From Tsuneonella troitsensis (GTDB lineage: Bacteria > Pseudomonadota > Alphaproteobacteria > Sphingomonadales > Sphingomonadaceae), in contig NZ_LMAU01000005.1 in NCBI RefSeq assembly GCF_001441535.1, positions 172,501-219,979 on the forward strand: DNA of 47,479 nucleotides, in the 5' to 3' direction. The notes under the pieces were generated by a model that saw nothing but the letters and a program-made list of their open reading frames with translations, was not told the DNA's origin and did not search any database. Positions 10,068 through 18,083 of this stretch are shown piece by piece. Each line of letters begins with the position of its first letter. Positions within the stretch are counted from its first letter, which is position 1. The position numbers and the translations under genes are program-made.

Positions 10068-10583
10068 ATGAGCCTGCTGTCCCGCCTGTTCGCTTCTCGT
10101 CCCGATCCGCGCGAGGCTCTGCGCCCCCTTTGGAACGCTGTCATAACCGAAGCCCGACGCCCCGCATGGTATGCCGATCATGGGGTAAACGATACCGTTG
10201 CCGGGCGTTTCGACATGGTCTGCGCAGTCCTTGCGGCCGTGCTCGTGCGGATGGAGACCATCGGAACCATGACCAACGAATCGGTGCTGCTGACCGAGCT
10301 GTTCGTGCACGACATGGATGGTCAGCTGCGCGAATTCGGCGTCGGCGACGTGGTGGTGGGCAAGCACGTCACGAAATTGATGGGCGCCATGGGAGGCCGG
10401 CTCACCGCATATCGCGACGGACTTTCGGGCGACGATGCCGCGCTGTTTGCTGCGGTTGCCCGCAACGTCAGCCTGCGTGAAGGCGCGGATCCGGCGGCGG
10501 TGGCTTCAGAGCTGCGCGCGTTTGCCGCGCGGCTTTCGATCACCCCGGACACCGCTCTGCTTGCGGGGGAGATAGCGCCGTGA
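10068..10583 (+). CDS. Ubiquinol-cytochrome c chaperone (Cbp3-like)
   Basis: The 171-residue protein matches the ubiquinol-cytochrome c chaperone family: an N-terminal helix-rich part (RPLWNAVITEAR, WYADHGV), then the conserved LLTELFVHDMDGQLREFGVGD block and a final LREGAD region. The mitochondrial relative Cbp3 assists cytochrome b synthesis and bc1-complex assembly, so the bacterial protein probably helps assemble complex III. Its stop overlaps the GTG start of the next gene by four bases, suggesting translational coupling. The ATG at 10068 is preceded only by a weak ribosome site. Confidence 0.87.
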   Translation: MSLLSRLFASRPDPREALRPLWNAVITEARRPAWYADHGVNDTVAGRFDMVCAVLAAVLVRMETIGTMTNESVLLTELFVHDMDGQLREFGVGDVVVGKHVTKLMGAMGGRLTAYRDGLSGDDAALFAAVARNVSLREGADPAAVASELRAFAARLSITPDTALLAGEIAP

Positions 10584-11101
10584 GCGCACCCGAACTCATC
10601 CGCATCGTCAAGGTTCGGCCCCAAGCGCCGGAGCGCATTGCGATAGAGGCCGACGATGCCGAACGTTCCGCCCTCGCTGAGCGGTTCGCCATTCCCGAGG
10701 TGCGCTCGCTCGTCGCGGACCTTGCTTTCGACGGAAACGGCCCGTCGATCGAGGCCAAGGGCAGGATGGTCGCCGATCTAATACAGACCTGTGCGGTATC
10801 GGGCGAAGAATTTCCCGTCCGCATCGATGAAGCGCTCCACTTGCGCTTCGTGCCCGTCGGCACGCTCGCGGTTGCGGACGAGGACGAGATTGAACTCGAT
10901 TCCGCCGGTCCCGACGAGATCGAGTATGACGGCGAGAGCTTCGACGTGGGCGAGGCGATAGCGCAAAGCCTGGGCCTCGCGATCGATCCCTTCGTCGAGG
11001 GACCGAATGCCGACGCGGCGCGGCGCAAAGCGGGTATCATCGACGAGGCAGCGGCGAGTGGCCCGATGGCCGAGGCGCTGCGCGTGCTCAGGCCCGACTA
11101 G
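10580..11101 (+). CDS. YceD/DUF177-family protein
   Basis: The 173-residue acidic protein starts at a GTG in the overlap GTGA with the upstream chaperone gene. The conserved central part (DLIQTCAVSGEEFPVRID, then an acidic DEIELDSAGPDEIEYDGESFDVGEAIAQSLGLAIDPF) is the DUF177 signature, a family linked to 23S rRNA accumulation in bacteria and plastids. In many bacteria this gene is next to rpmF; here it is not, and its partner is the bc1 chaperone. Function is by family only. Confidence 0.85.
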   Translation: MSAPELIRIVKVRPQAPERIAIEADDAERSALAERFAIPEVRSLVADLAFDGNGPSIEAKGRMVADLIQTCAVSGEEFPVRIDEALHLRFVPVGTLAVADEDEIELDSAGPDEIEYDGESFDVGEAIAQSLGLAIDPFVEGPNADAARRKAGIIDEAAASGPMAEALRVLRPD

Positions 11102-11541
11102 AGCGGGTCCGGCGGTCGGGTCATTATGTCGATCCGCTCGAACTCGCCCGAGGTGTTCACCCAGATCCTCACTTCGTTGACCAGGTGGTCGTACCCGTCG
11201 GGCAAGATGTCCAGCCGATAAGCCTTGCTGTAGTTGCCCTTGGCCGTTGTGCAAATCCACAGCGCCTTTTTCCAGTCCAGCGCCAGGAACGCGTCGCGCG
11301 GAGAGGTCTTTGACGCGTCATAGTACGACGGCGCACCGGCGTAGAGATAGAACGACGGTTTCTCGCCTGCACGAAGCGCGGCTTGCGAACGTTCGAGTTG
11401 CGTGACCAGTGCTGCGGCTTCGCCTTCGGTCACGCCCGTCAGTTGCGGCTTCGCTGGCAAAGCAGTCGTGGAATGATCGGCAGACGCAGCGATCGGGTTG
11501 GAGGACAGGGCAAGAGTCAGAGCCGATAATCTGACGAGCAT
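11098..11541 (-). CDS. Secreted protein of unknown function
   Basis: I do not recognise this 147-residue protein. The ATG at 11541 is preceded by GAGAG at good spacing; a TTG 15 bases upstream is less likely. It has a signal peptide (MLVRLSALTLALSSNPIAASA), then a helical region with TQLERSQAALRAG and an aromatic-rich segment (FYLYAGAPSYYDASKTSP, WKKALWICTTAKG). Its stop codon overlaps that of the convergent DUF177 gene in the sequence CTAG. A periplasmic location is inferred from the signal peptide. Confidence 0.75.
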   Translation of the reverse strand: MLVRLSALTLALSSNPIAASADHSTTALPAKPQLTGVTEGEAAALVTQLERSQAALRAGEKPSFYLYAGAPSYYDASKTSPRDAFLALDWKKALWICTTAKGNYSKAYRLDILPDGYDHLVNEVRIWVNTSGEFERIDIMTRPPDPL

Positions 11542-11588
11542 TGTGCGATCTCTCAAAACCCCGGCCCTAGCGACGGTTTCCCGTTTTA

Positions 11589-12113
11589 TTAGAACGGGAT
11601 ATCGTCGTCGAGATCGTCGTAGTTGGAACCGCCACCGGTTGCTCCGGCGCCGGCACCGGCCGCGCCGCCGCCCTGGTTCCAGCCACCGCCGCCACCACCG
11701 CCACCCGAGCGTCCGTAGTCGCCGCCGCTGCCGCCACCACGCTGCCCGCCGCCGGCACCCGGGGCGCCGTCGAGCATCGTCATCACCGCACCAGGGCCCT
11801 GCAGAACGACTTCGGTCGAATACCGGTCAGCGCCCGATTGGTCCTGCCACTTGCGGGTCTGCAGCTTGCCTTCGATGTATACCTTGCTGCCCTTGCGCAG
11901 GTACTGCTCGGCCACTCCGACCAGCCCTTCGGAAAAGATCGCGACGGTGTGCCACTCGGTCTTTTCCTTGCGCTCCCCGCTCTGGCGGTCCTTCCATGTT
12001 TCCGAGGTCGCGATCCGCAGATTGCAGACCTTGCCGCCATTCTGGAAGCTGCGCACTTCGGGGTCCGCCCCGAGGTTGCCGATCAGCATGACTTTGTTGA
12101 GTGACCCGGCCAT
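11589..12113 (-). CDS. ssb: Single-stranded DNA-binding protein
   Basis: The 174-residue protein has an N-terminal OB-fold (residues 3-110, including [17 protein letters not shown] and [11 protein letters not shown]), a low-complexity Gly-rich linker (about 120-160), and the acidic C-terminal tip DDDIPF that binds replication and repair partners. It covers single-stranded DNA in replication, recombination and repair as a tetramer. It is a single gene, with feoB about 90 bases upstream on the same strand and the unknown secreted protein downstream. Confidence 0.97.
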   Translation of the reverse strand: MAGSLNKVMLIGNLGADPEVRSFQNGGKVCNLRIATSETWKDRQSGERKEKTEWHTVAIFSEGLVGVAEQYLRKGSKVYIEGKLQTRKWQDQSGADRYSTEVVLQGPGAVMTMLDGAPGAGGGQRGGGSGGDYGRSGGGGGGGGWNQGGGAAGAGAGATGGGSNYDDLDDDIPF

Positions 12114-12204
12114 TGAATCGATTTCCTCTCTAGATCGCAGGATCGCTTAACCAACTGGTTCGAGAGTCGCCACCCCGCGCAAGGGCGGCTTTGCGGATAA
12201 TTTG

Positions 12205-14055
12205 CTAGAGCCCGAGCGCGGTCGCGATCCAGAACGTCAGGCCGGCAAAGATGTAAGCGAGCCCGAAGAGGTAGGCCATCATGAAGATCGGCCACTTCCA
12301 TCCGTTCGTTTCGCGCCGGGTCACCGCGATCGTCGACAGGCATTGCGGCGCGAACACGAACCAGGCGAGGAATGCGAGCGCGGTCGGCAGGCTCCACTTA
12401 GAGGCTAGCTGGCTGGCAAGTCCGGCAGCCGCAGCCTCCTCGTCCGGCGCATCGACAGCATAGGTGGTCGCAAGGCTGGCGACCGCGACCTCGCGGGCGG
12501 CCATCGCGGGGATAAGGGCCAGAGCGATCTCGCGGTTGAAGCCGATCGGCTCGACGAGCACGGCAAGACCCTTGCTGATGTGTCCGGCGGCCGAAGCCTC
12601 GACTTGGCTCTCACCCGGCGCCGCCTTGGGAAACGTGAGAAGCAACCAGAGAATGATCGTCACGGTAAAGATGATCGTGCCCGCCCGGCGGAGGAAGACC
12701 CATGCCCGCTGCCACAGGCCGATCGCCAGGTCCTTGAGCAGCGGCATCTGATAGCGCGGCAGCTCCATGATGAAACCGCTCGCCCCGCCCTTGGCCACCG
12801 AACGCCGCAGCACGAGCGCGGCGAGCATCGCGCCGACGATTCCGGCGACATAGAGCGCAAACAGGACCAGCCCCTGCAGCCCGATCCCAGGGCCAACGGT
12901 GGTAGCCGGAATGAAGGCCGCGATGATTACCGCATAGACCGGTAAGCGGGCGGAACAGGTCATCAACGGCGCGATGAGGATCGTCGTCAGCCGGTCCTTC
13001 GGATCGGCGATGGAGCGGGTCGCCATGATACCGGGGATCGCGCAGGCGAAACTAGACAGCAGAGGGATGAAGCTGCGTCCCGACAGGCCGACGCCCTGCA
13101 TCATGCGGTCCATGAGATAGGCCGCGCGGGCCATGTAGCCCGACGCCTCCATCGCAAGAATGAATGCGAACAAGATCACGATCTGAGGCAGGAACACGAC
13201 GACAGAGCCGACGCCTGCAAGAATGCCTTCGGTAATCAGGTCGCGGAAGAATCCGGCGGGCATGGTGTCGGTGACAATTGTCGAGATACCACCGATCAGC
13301 CCCTCGATTCCGTCCGCAAACGGCGTGGCCCATGCGAAGACCGCCTGGAAAACCACGAACAGCAGGGCGAACAGGATCAGCGGGCCGAGCCACGGGTGCA
13401 GCAACACCTTGTCGAGTCCCGCGTGGAGGCGGTGCTGGGCGGTTTCCGAAAGGATCGCACCCTTGGCCATGTTTGCTGCCGCGAGTCGGCGTTCGGGCTG
13501 CGTCAGGTGCGGCTGCGGATGGTCATCGCCTGTTTCGGCACGTATCTCGGCCGTTTCGATTGCCGCCGTCAGTTCGGCAAGCCCCCGGCGGCGCACTGCA
13601 ACCGTTGGGATCACAGGTACGCCGAGCGCCTGCGAAAGCGCGGCGGCATCGAGCACCAATCCGTCACGTTCGGCCAGGTCGATCATGTTGAGCGCCACCA
13701 CGGTGGGGCGGCCCAATGCGATGACTTCCTGCGCGAACACGAGATGTTGCTCGAGGTTGGCGGCGTCGAGCACGAGAACCAGCACTTCAGGTGTCGCCTC
13801 GCCCGCCAGTTCGCCATGGACGACCTTGCGGGTAACCTCCTCGTCGGGGCTCGAAGGTTCGAACGAATAGGCGCCTGGCAGGTCGATCAGTTCGACCGGC
13901 TCGCCGTTCGGCAGAACGAGCCGACCTGCTTTGCGTTCGACGGTGACGCCCGGATAGTTGGCGATCTTCTGACGCGCGCCGGTCAATGCGTTGAACAGCG
14001 CGCTCTTGCCCGCATTGGGATTGCCCACGAGGGCGGCGGTGCGAATTCGGGTCAT
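12205..14055 (-). CDS. feoB: FeoB, ferrous iron transporter
   Basis: The 616-residue inner-membrane protein has an N-terminal G-protein domain (GNPNAGKS at residues 11-18, DLPGAYS as G3, NMIDLAE as the G4 region) followed by two Gate-type membrane blocks with PLLSSFACAIPGIMATR and the AMAAREVAVASLATTYAVD stretch. It imports Fe2+ in a GTP-dependent manner. The chosen ATG at 14055 gives the family start MTRIRTAALVGNPN; an upstream in-frame extension would overlap feoA. It begins ten bases after the feoA stop and lacks the long C-terminal cytoplasmic extension of the E. coli protein. Confidence 0.96.
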   Translation of the reverse strand: MTRIRTAALVGNPNAGKSALFNALTGARQKIANYPGVTVERKAGRLVLPNGEPVELIDLPGAYSFEPSSPDEEVTRKVVHGELAGEATPEVLVLVLDAANLEQHLVFAQEVIALGRPTVVALNMIDLAERDGLVLDAAALSQALGVPVIPTVAVRRRGLAELTAAIETAEIRAETGDDHPQPHLTQPERRLAAANMAKGAILSETAQHRLHAGLDKVLLHPWLGPLILFALLFVVFQAVFAWATPFADGIEGLIGGISTIVTDTMPAGFFRDLITEGILAGVGSVVVFLPQIVILFAFILAMEASGYMARAAYLMDRMMQGVGLSGRSFIPLLSSFACAIPGIMATRSIADPKDRLTTILIAPLMTCSARLPVYAVIIAAFIPATTVGPGIGLQGLVLFALYVAGIVGAMLAALVLRRSVAKGGASGFIMELPRYQMPLLKDLAIGLWQRAWVFLRRAGTIIFTVTIILWLLLTFPKAAPGESQVEASAAGHISKGLAVLVEPIGFNREIALALIPAMAAREVAVASLATTYAVDAPDEEAAAAGLASQLASKWSLPTALAFLAWFVFAPQCLSTIAVTRRETNGWKWPIFMMAYLFGLAYIFAGLTFWIATALGL

Positions 14056-14065
14056 CGGCGGCTGC

Positions 14066-14305
14066 TCACAGCAGTTCGATCTCCATGGCGGCGGCATGTC
14101 CGCGGCGCAGGGCGACAGTCATCCGTCCAATGATGACCGCAAGCGGATCCCTGCCCCCGAAGACCCCGCGATGCGCGATGGCCACTCGGGCGCCCTCGTC
14201 GAGTCCCAGCGCGCGCAATCGAACGCCGTCTTCCGGCGCCACGCGGCTCCAGTCGACCGAAACGATCCGCGCGCGCTTGCCGGGTTCGAGGGCTTCGAGT
14301 TTCAT
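14066..14305 (-). CDS. feoA: FeoA, SH3-like partner of the ferrous iron transporter
   Basis: The 79-residue protein begins at ATG 14305 (MKLEALEPGKRARIVSVD) and has the FeoA core LRALGLDEGARVAIAHRG followed by DPLAVIIGRMTVALRR. FeoA is a small cytoplasmic protein that binds FeoB and is needed for iron uptake. The frame is open further upstream, but that extension would approach the Fur-box-like site, so the shorter start is preferred. It is the first gene of a feoAB operon. Confidence 0.93.
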   Translation of the reverse strand: MKLEALEPGKRARIVSVDWSRVAPEDGVRLRALGLDEGARVAIAHRGVFGGRDPLAVIIGRMTVALRRGHAAAMEIELL

Positions 14306-14334
14306 GGGAAGGCGGTTAGGAAATGCCCGCGCTA

Positions 14335-14353
14335 ATTGCAAACGATTATCAAT
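14335..14353 (-). promoter_or_regulatory. Fur-box-like operator of feoAB
   Basis: The 19 bases ATTGCAAACGATTATCAAT, 30 bases upstream of the feoA ATG, read on the minus strand as ATTGATAATCGTTTGCAAT. This is an imperfect dyad resembling proteobacterial Fur boxes (TTGAnAATnnTTnnCAA-like). Its position fits iron-dependent repression of feoAB. It also lies a few bases from the COQ9 stop codon, so it is squeezed between two genes. The match is by eye; no binding is shown. Confidence 0.6.
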
Positions 14354-14359
14354 AGAGAG

Positions 14360-15022
14360 TCAGCGCGCGGGATAGCGAAGCCGGCCCAGGAATCGCGTAA
14401 CGCTGAATCTCTCCGCGTCGGGCCGAAGGAATTGCGCCTTGGCCTTCTCGAACCGCATGACTCCGTCGATCCTTCGATCGAGGAAGGCCCGCGTATCGGC
14501 CTTACCTTCGCTCTCGTCGTTCACGAACACGGCCAGCGTCGCCGTATAGATCGACGCTAGAATCGCACGCTTAGTGTAGTGATTGTAATCCGTCGCGACA
14601 TCGCCCGCGAGGCGCCACATCGCATCGGCGCTGGCCCAGCCAAGCCTTCCCGCCCGCGCGACATTCTGCGGCATTGCCATAATAGCCAAGGCACGGCGCA
14701 ACGCTTCTTCGCGGCCCTCGATGGCATCGAGACGAGCTTGGACGAGACTGCGGATACGCTCGCGTACCTTCATCACGGCGAGCCGCTCGGCAGGCAGCGC
14801 GGCAAACATCGCCACGTCCACACTGGCGATCCATGCAGCGATCATGTCCATCGCTCCGCCGGGATAGGCGAGCCGTGCCACGTCCGGATCGACACCTTCG
14901 GCCTCGCTGGCAGAGACCAGTGCCGCATCGGTCCACCCGTCGAACACCGCCGCGTCGGCGATGGCAGGCGCAAGCGCGAGCTTGAGTTCCTCGAGGGTCA
15001 TGTCGGAAACGGCAATCGACAC
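14360..15022 (-). CDS. COQ9-family protein
   Basis: The 220-residue protein matches COQ9: MTLEELKLALAP at the N-terminus, the YPGGAMDMIAAWIASVD segment, LAIMAMPQNVARAGRLGWASADAMWRL, and the DYNHYTKRAILASIYTATL region. In eukaryotes COQ9 binds lipids and helps COQ7 hydroxylate ubiquinone precursors; the bacterial protein is expected to act similarly in ubiquinone supply. The start is uncertain: a GTG at 15022 lies two bases after the ankyrin gene's stop, and an ATG at 15001 gives 213 residues. Neither has a strong ribosome site; coupling to the upstream gene favours the GTG. Confidence 0.9.
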   Translation of the reverse strand: MSIAVSDMTLEELKLALAPAIADAAVFDGWTDAALVSASEAEGVDPDVARLAYPGGAMDMIAAWIASVDVAMFAALPAERLAVMKVRERIRSLVQARLDAIEGREEALRRALAIMAMPQNVARAGRLGWASADAMWRLAGDVATDYNHYTKRAILASIYTATLAVFVNDESEGKADTRAFLDRRIDGVMRFEKAKAQFLRPDAERFSVTRFLGRLRYPAR

Positions 15023-15024
15023 GA

Positions 15025-15645
15025 TCAGGCGCCGGGTCCGTAAGTGCCCTGGTCCGCGCCTTTGCTCTTGCGCTCGCTCTCGGCGCGCTCGATCTCCTGG
15101 ATAACGCCGGCAGACGGGCCCATCAGCGCTGCGTAATCGCGCGCCGTGCGTCCCGAATTGTCGGCCCGATCCAAGCTGGCGCCATGCTTCAGCAGCAGGC
15201 GGATGACAGCCATATCACGCCGGTGCACTGCAGCGATCAACGGCGTCTCGCCCGCAGCATTGGTCGTATCGATCCGCCCACCGGCCTTGACCAGCCGCTC
15301 GACGCCCTCGACGAAACCGAGGCTGGCGGCGATCGTCAGCGGGGTAATCCCGCGCTTGTCGGCAAGGTTGGGGTTGGCGCCGCGCTCGAGGAGGAAATTG
15401 GTCCACAGTTCGTCGCGCCGCTGGACGACGTAATGCAGCGCCGTCTCACCGCTGGCGAGGTCGCGCGCGTTGACGATCGTCGAACCGGGCTCATTGAGGA
15501 ATTTCGTCGCTTCTGCGCCGTCGCGCTCCTTGACCGCCTTCAGGAAGTTGTACGCATCGGAATATTGGGCCGTCGCGGGCGCACTCAAACCGGAGGCAAC
15601 CAATGCCAGTGCCAGACCTGCCTTGCGGATAACGCCCCCGTACAT
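15025..15645 (-). CDS. Exported ankyrin-repeat protein
   Basis: The 206-residue protein has a signal peptide (VIRKAGLALALVASGLSAPATAQ) and about four ankyrin repeats in the middle: GETALHYVVQRRDELWTNFLLERGANPN, GITPLTIAASLGF, GETPLIAAVHRRDMAVIRLLLKHGAS and GRTARDYAALMG. The tail is charged (ESERKSKGADQG). Ankyrin repeats mediate protein contacts, here probably in the periplasm; the partner is unknown. GGAGAC precedes the ATG. Its stop is two bases from the GTG of the COQ9 gene and it is divergent from the SCO1 gene. Confidence 0.85.
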   Translation of the reverse strand: MYGGVIRKAGLALALVASGLSAPATAQYSDAYNFLKAVKERDGAEATKFLNEPGSTIVNARDLASGETALHYVVQRRDELWTNFLLERGANPNLADKRGITPLTIAASLGFVEGVERLVKAGGRIDTTNAAGETPLIAAVHRRDMAVIRLLLKHGASLDRADNSGRTARDYAALMGPSAGVIQEIERAESERKSKGADQGTYGPGA

Positions 15646-15715
15646 CTTTCCAGTCTCCGTAAGAACCCTATCTTCGGGCCATGCATCGCCCTTGCCGCCT
15701 GCCGGTTAGCAGACC

Positions 15716-16306
15716 ATGAACCGCCGCACCATGCCCCGCTTGACCGCTCTTTTCATGCCCCTCGCCCTTCTCGCCTGCCAGCCCGCGGCGGAGGAACCAC
15801 CACTCGCGGGTGCCACGATCGGGGGCGAATTCACCTTGGTCGACCAAGCCGGCAAATCGCGGACATGGGCGGATTTTCGCGGGCGCTATGCCATGGTCTA
15901 TTTCGGGTACACCTATTGCCCAGACATCTGCCCCACCGACATGCAGCGCGCCGCGCAGGGGCTGCGCCAGTTCGCGAGCGAGGATCCCGAGCGCGCGGCG
16001 AAGGTGCAGCACATATTCGTGACGGTCGACCCGGAACGCGACACGCAGGCGGTCGTCGGCGAGTTCGCGTCCGCCTTCGGCAAGGACATCGTCGCCCTGA
16101 CCGGGACCCGCGAACAGGTGGATGCCGCAGCCAAGGCGTTCCGCATCTACCACGGCAAGGGCACCGTAGAGGAAGGCGGCGCGTATCTCGTCGACCATTC
16201 CAACATCGTCTACCTTTTCGGGCCTGACGGAGCGCCGATCGCCACCCTTCCCGCCGATCAGGGTGCCGAGGCCGTGGCGCGCGAGCTAGACCGATGGGTG
16301 CGCTGA
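15716..16306 (+). CDS. SCO1/SenC-family copper-binding lipoprotein
   Basis: The 196-residue protein has a lipobox-like LALLAC near residue 20. The thioredoxin-like domain carries the copper site CPDIC (in YTYCPDICPTD) and the conserved distal His in VDHSNIVYLF. SCO proteins deliver copper to the CuA centre of cytochrome c oxidase and act as thiol-redox proteins at the membrane. The gene opens a run of plus-strand genes that overlap each other; it overlaps the YcgN-like gene by 13 bases. Confidence 0.95.
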   Translation: MNRRTMPRLTALFMPLALLACQPAAEEPPLAGATIGGEFTLVDQAGKSRTWADFRGRYAMVYFGYTYCPDICPTDMQRAAQGLRQFASEDPERAAKVQHIFVTVDPERDTQAVVGEFASAFGKDIVALTGTREQVDAAAKAFRIYHGKGTVEEGGAYLVDHSNIVYLFGPDGAPIATLPADQGAEAVARELDRWVR

Positions 16307-16752
16307 GAGAGCGCTTCTGGGACCGGCCCTTGGCCGACTTGACCCGGGACGAATGGGAAGCGCTGTGCGACGGCTGCGGCCGCTGTTGTCTGCACAAGCT
16401 GGAGGACGAGGACACCGGCGAGATCGCGCACACGAACGTATCCTGCAAGTTGCTCGATATCCCCACCGCACGCTGCAGCGACTATCGCCACCGCAAGGCG
16501 TTCGTGCCGGATTGCCTGCGCCTTACGCCCCGGCTCGTGGACCAGGTGACCTGGCTGCCCGACAGTTGCGCCTATCGGCTGCGAGCGGCAGGTCGTACGC
16601 TGGCGGAATGGCACTATCTCGAATGCGGCGATCGGGCCGCCGTCCACAAGCGGGGTCCGGGCGTGGCGGGACGGGCCATCAGCGAGATCGATGCAGGCCC
16701 GCTCGAGCAGCACGTGATCGATTGGCCCGAGACCAAAGGCAACGCGGCATGA
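16294..16752 (+). CDS. YcgN/UPF0260 cysteine-cluster protein
   Basis: The 152-residue protein has the conserved cysteine cluster CDGCGRCC near residue 26, further cysteines in VSCKLLD, ARCSDY and DCLRL, and the WLPDSCAYR block, all typical of UPF0260 (E. coli YcgN). The function of the family is not established; the cysteines suggest metal or iron-sulfur binding. It overlaps the upstream SCO1 gene by 13 bases and its stop overlaps the start of the next gene (ATGA). Confidence 0.93.
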   Translation: MGALRERFWDRPLADLTRDEWEALCDGCGRCCLHKLEDEDTGEIAHTNVSCKLLDIPTARCSDYRHRKAFVPDCLRLTPRLVDQVTWLPDSCAYRLRAAGRTLAEWHYLECGDRAAVHKRGPGVAGRAISEIDAGPLEQHVIDWPETKGNAA

Positions 16753-17471
16753 TCGATTGGCTGCGACGCGAAGCGCTGGCGCCCGAAGTGGAGATTGCAG
16801 GCCGCACCCTTCCCGTCGCGATCCGGCGCAACGCACGGGCGCGCCGACTCACGCTTCGCCTGGCGCCGGACGGCAGCGAAGTGCGCGTGACCCTGCCCAA
16901 ATGGTGCGCCAGCCGCGAGGCGCTGGCCTTCGTGCATGCGCGAACGGGCTGGCTGGAACAGCAGTTGGACAAGGTGCCCGCGAGGCAACCACCCCTACCT
17001 GGCGGCACGCTACTCTATCGGGGTGAAGGCCTGCCGATCGACTGGTCTGAACGGGGCCGGCGCACTCCCGCGATCGAGCAAGGTCGTCTCGCGGTCGGCG
17101 GACCGCTCGAAAATCTGAATTCCCGCCTCAGGCGCTGGCTCGAGCGTGAGGCCACGCGACTGATGGCCGACGACCTTGCGTTTTTCTCCGAACGGGCGCG
17201 AATTCCTACGCCGACACTTCGCATGACCAGCGCCCAACGGCGCTGGGGCAGTTGCTCGACCAGTGGAACGGTTCGGATCAATTGGCGGCTCGTGCAAGCG
17301 CCCGACTACGTCCGTCGATCCGTCGTGGCTCACGAAGTGGCGCACTGCCTTCATTTCGATCACAGTCCGGCGTTCCACGCTGCGCTGGATCGCCTGTTCG
17401 ACGGGGACATCGATTCCGCCGACGCGTGGATCAAGACACACGGTCGCAGCCTTTACGCCGCGTTCGGCTAG
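16749..17471 (+). CDS. YgjP-like zinc metal-dependent hydrolase (M48-related)
   Basis: The 240-residue protein starts at the ATG overlapping the YcgN stop (ATGA). The C-terminal part contains the metallopeptidase motif HEVAH in VVAHEVAHCLHFDHSPAFH, preceded by the family block RWGSCSTSGTVRINWRL. This is the DUF45/YgjP group of metal-dependent hydrolases. Substrate and role are unknown. The N-terminal 140 residues have the RRNARARRLTLRL start common to these proteins. Confidence 0.92.
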   Translation: MIDWLRREALAPEVEIAGRTLPVAIRRNARARRLTLRLAPDGSEVRVTLPKWCASREALAFVHARTGWLEQQLDKVPARQPPLPGGTLLYRGEGLPIDWSERGRRTPAIEQGRLAVGGPLENLNSRLRRWLEREATRLMADDLAFFSERARIPTPTLRMTSAQRRWGSCSTSGTVRINWRLVQAPDYVRRSVVAHEVAHCLHFDHSPAFHAALDRLFDGDIDSADAWIKTHGRSLYAAFG

Positions 17472-17504
17472 CGTCGGAAGCAATTGCGCCCTATCTACAG
17501 GGTC

Positions 17505-18083
17505 ATGCGAAGACTGCAGCGCCTCAATCCGGGACCGGGGATCGTCGATTTCTGGACGGAGTTCAAACGGCCCAACCCTTATCGCTGGCCCATTCTGGCA
17601 GCATCGATGGTGCTGACAGGTTCGCTCCTGTTTCTGCTGACCGACCGGGCGGTGAGTCTGAACTGGCTGGTCGGCGCAGTACTCGCGGTAATCGGCGGGG
17701 TCGCGATTGCGGCGATGATCGCCGAGCGCGTGCGCATTCGCTTCGGGATCCTGCTTCTCGCCGCCGTAGTGCCCGCAGCGATTTTCTGGCAATTCGGCAA
17801 GGAGCGCTGGCGCATCCCTCCCGCTCCCCCGAAAGTCGAGTACATTTCCACGTTCGAAGAAGGCCGGACCGACGCCGAAATAGCCGAGTCGAACCGCGCC
17901 AACCAAGAGATGCAGGACCAGTTGCTCGCCGAGCAGCGTCGACGCGAGGAGGAGGCGAAGGACGCCTATCGCGCGCTCGGCCGGGCCTCCGGGATCGATG
18001 TGGAGGCGATGGAGCGACGCATCGCAGAGCAGGAAGCGCAGGAATCTGCATCGGAACAACCGGTTGCCGAACCCACCGAGTGA
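17505..18083 (+). CDS. Small membrane protein with charged C-terminal region
   Basis: I do not recognise a family. From the ATG at 17505 the 192-residue protein has three hydrophobic segments in the first 95 residues (PILAASMVLTGSLLFLL, WLVGAVLAVIGGVAIAAMIA, FGILLLAAVVPAAIFW) and then a long, charged, probably coiled-coil region (NRANQEMQDQLLAEQRRREEEAKDAY). A TTG at 17484 with GGAAG upstream is an alternative start adding seven residues. It lies 33 bases after the hydrolase gene and its end overlaps ribD by about 20 bases, so it is part of the same transcription unit. Confidence 0.7.
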   Translation: MRRLQRLNPGPGIVDFWTEFKRPNPYRWPILAASMVLTGSLLFLLTDRAVSLNWLVGAVLAVIGGVAIAAMIAERVRIRFGILLLAAVVPAAIFWQFGKERWRIPPAPPKVEYISTFEEGRTDAEIAESNRANQEMQDQLLAEQRRREEEAKDAYRALGRASGIDVEAMERRIAEQEAQESASEQPVAEPTE

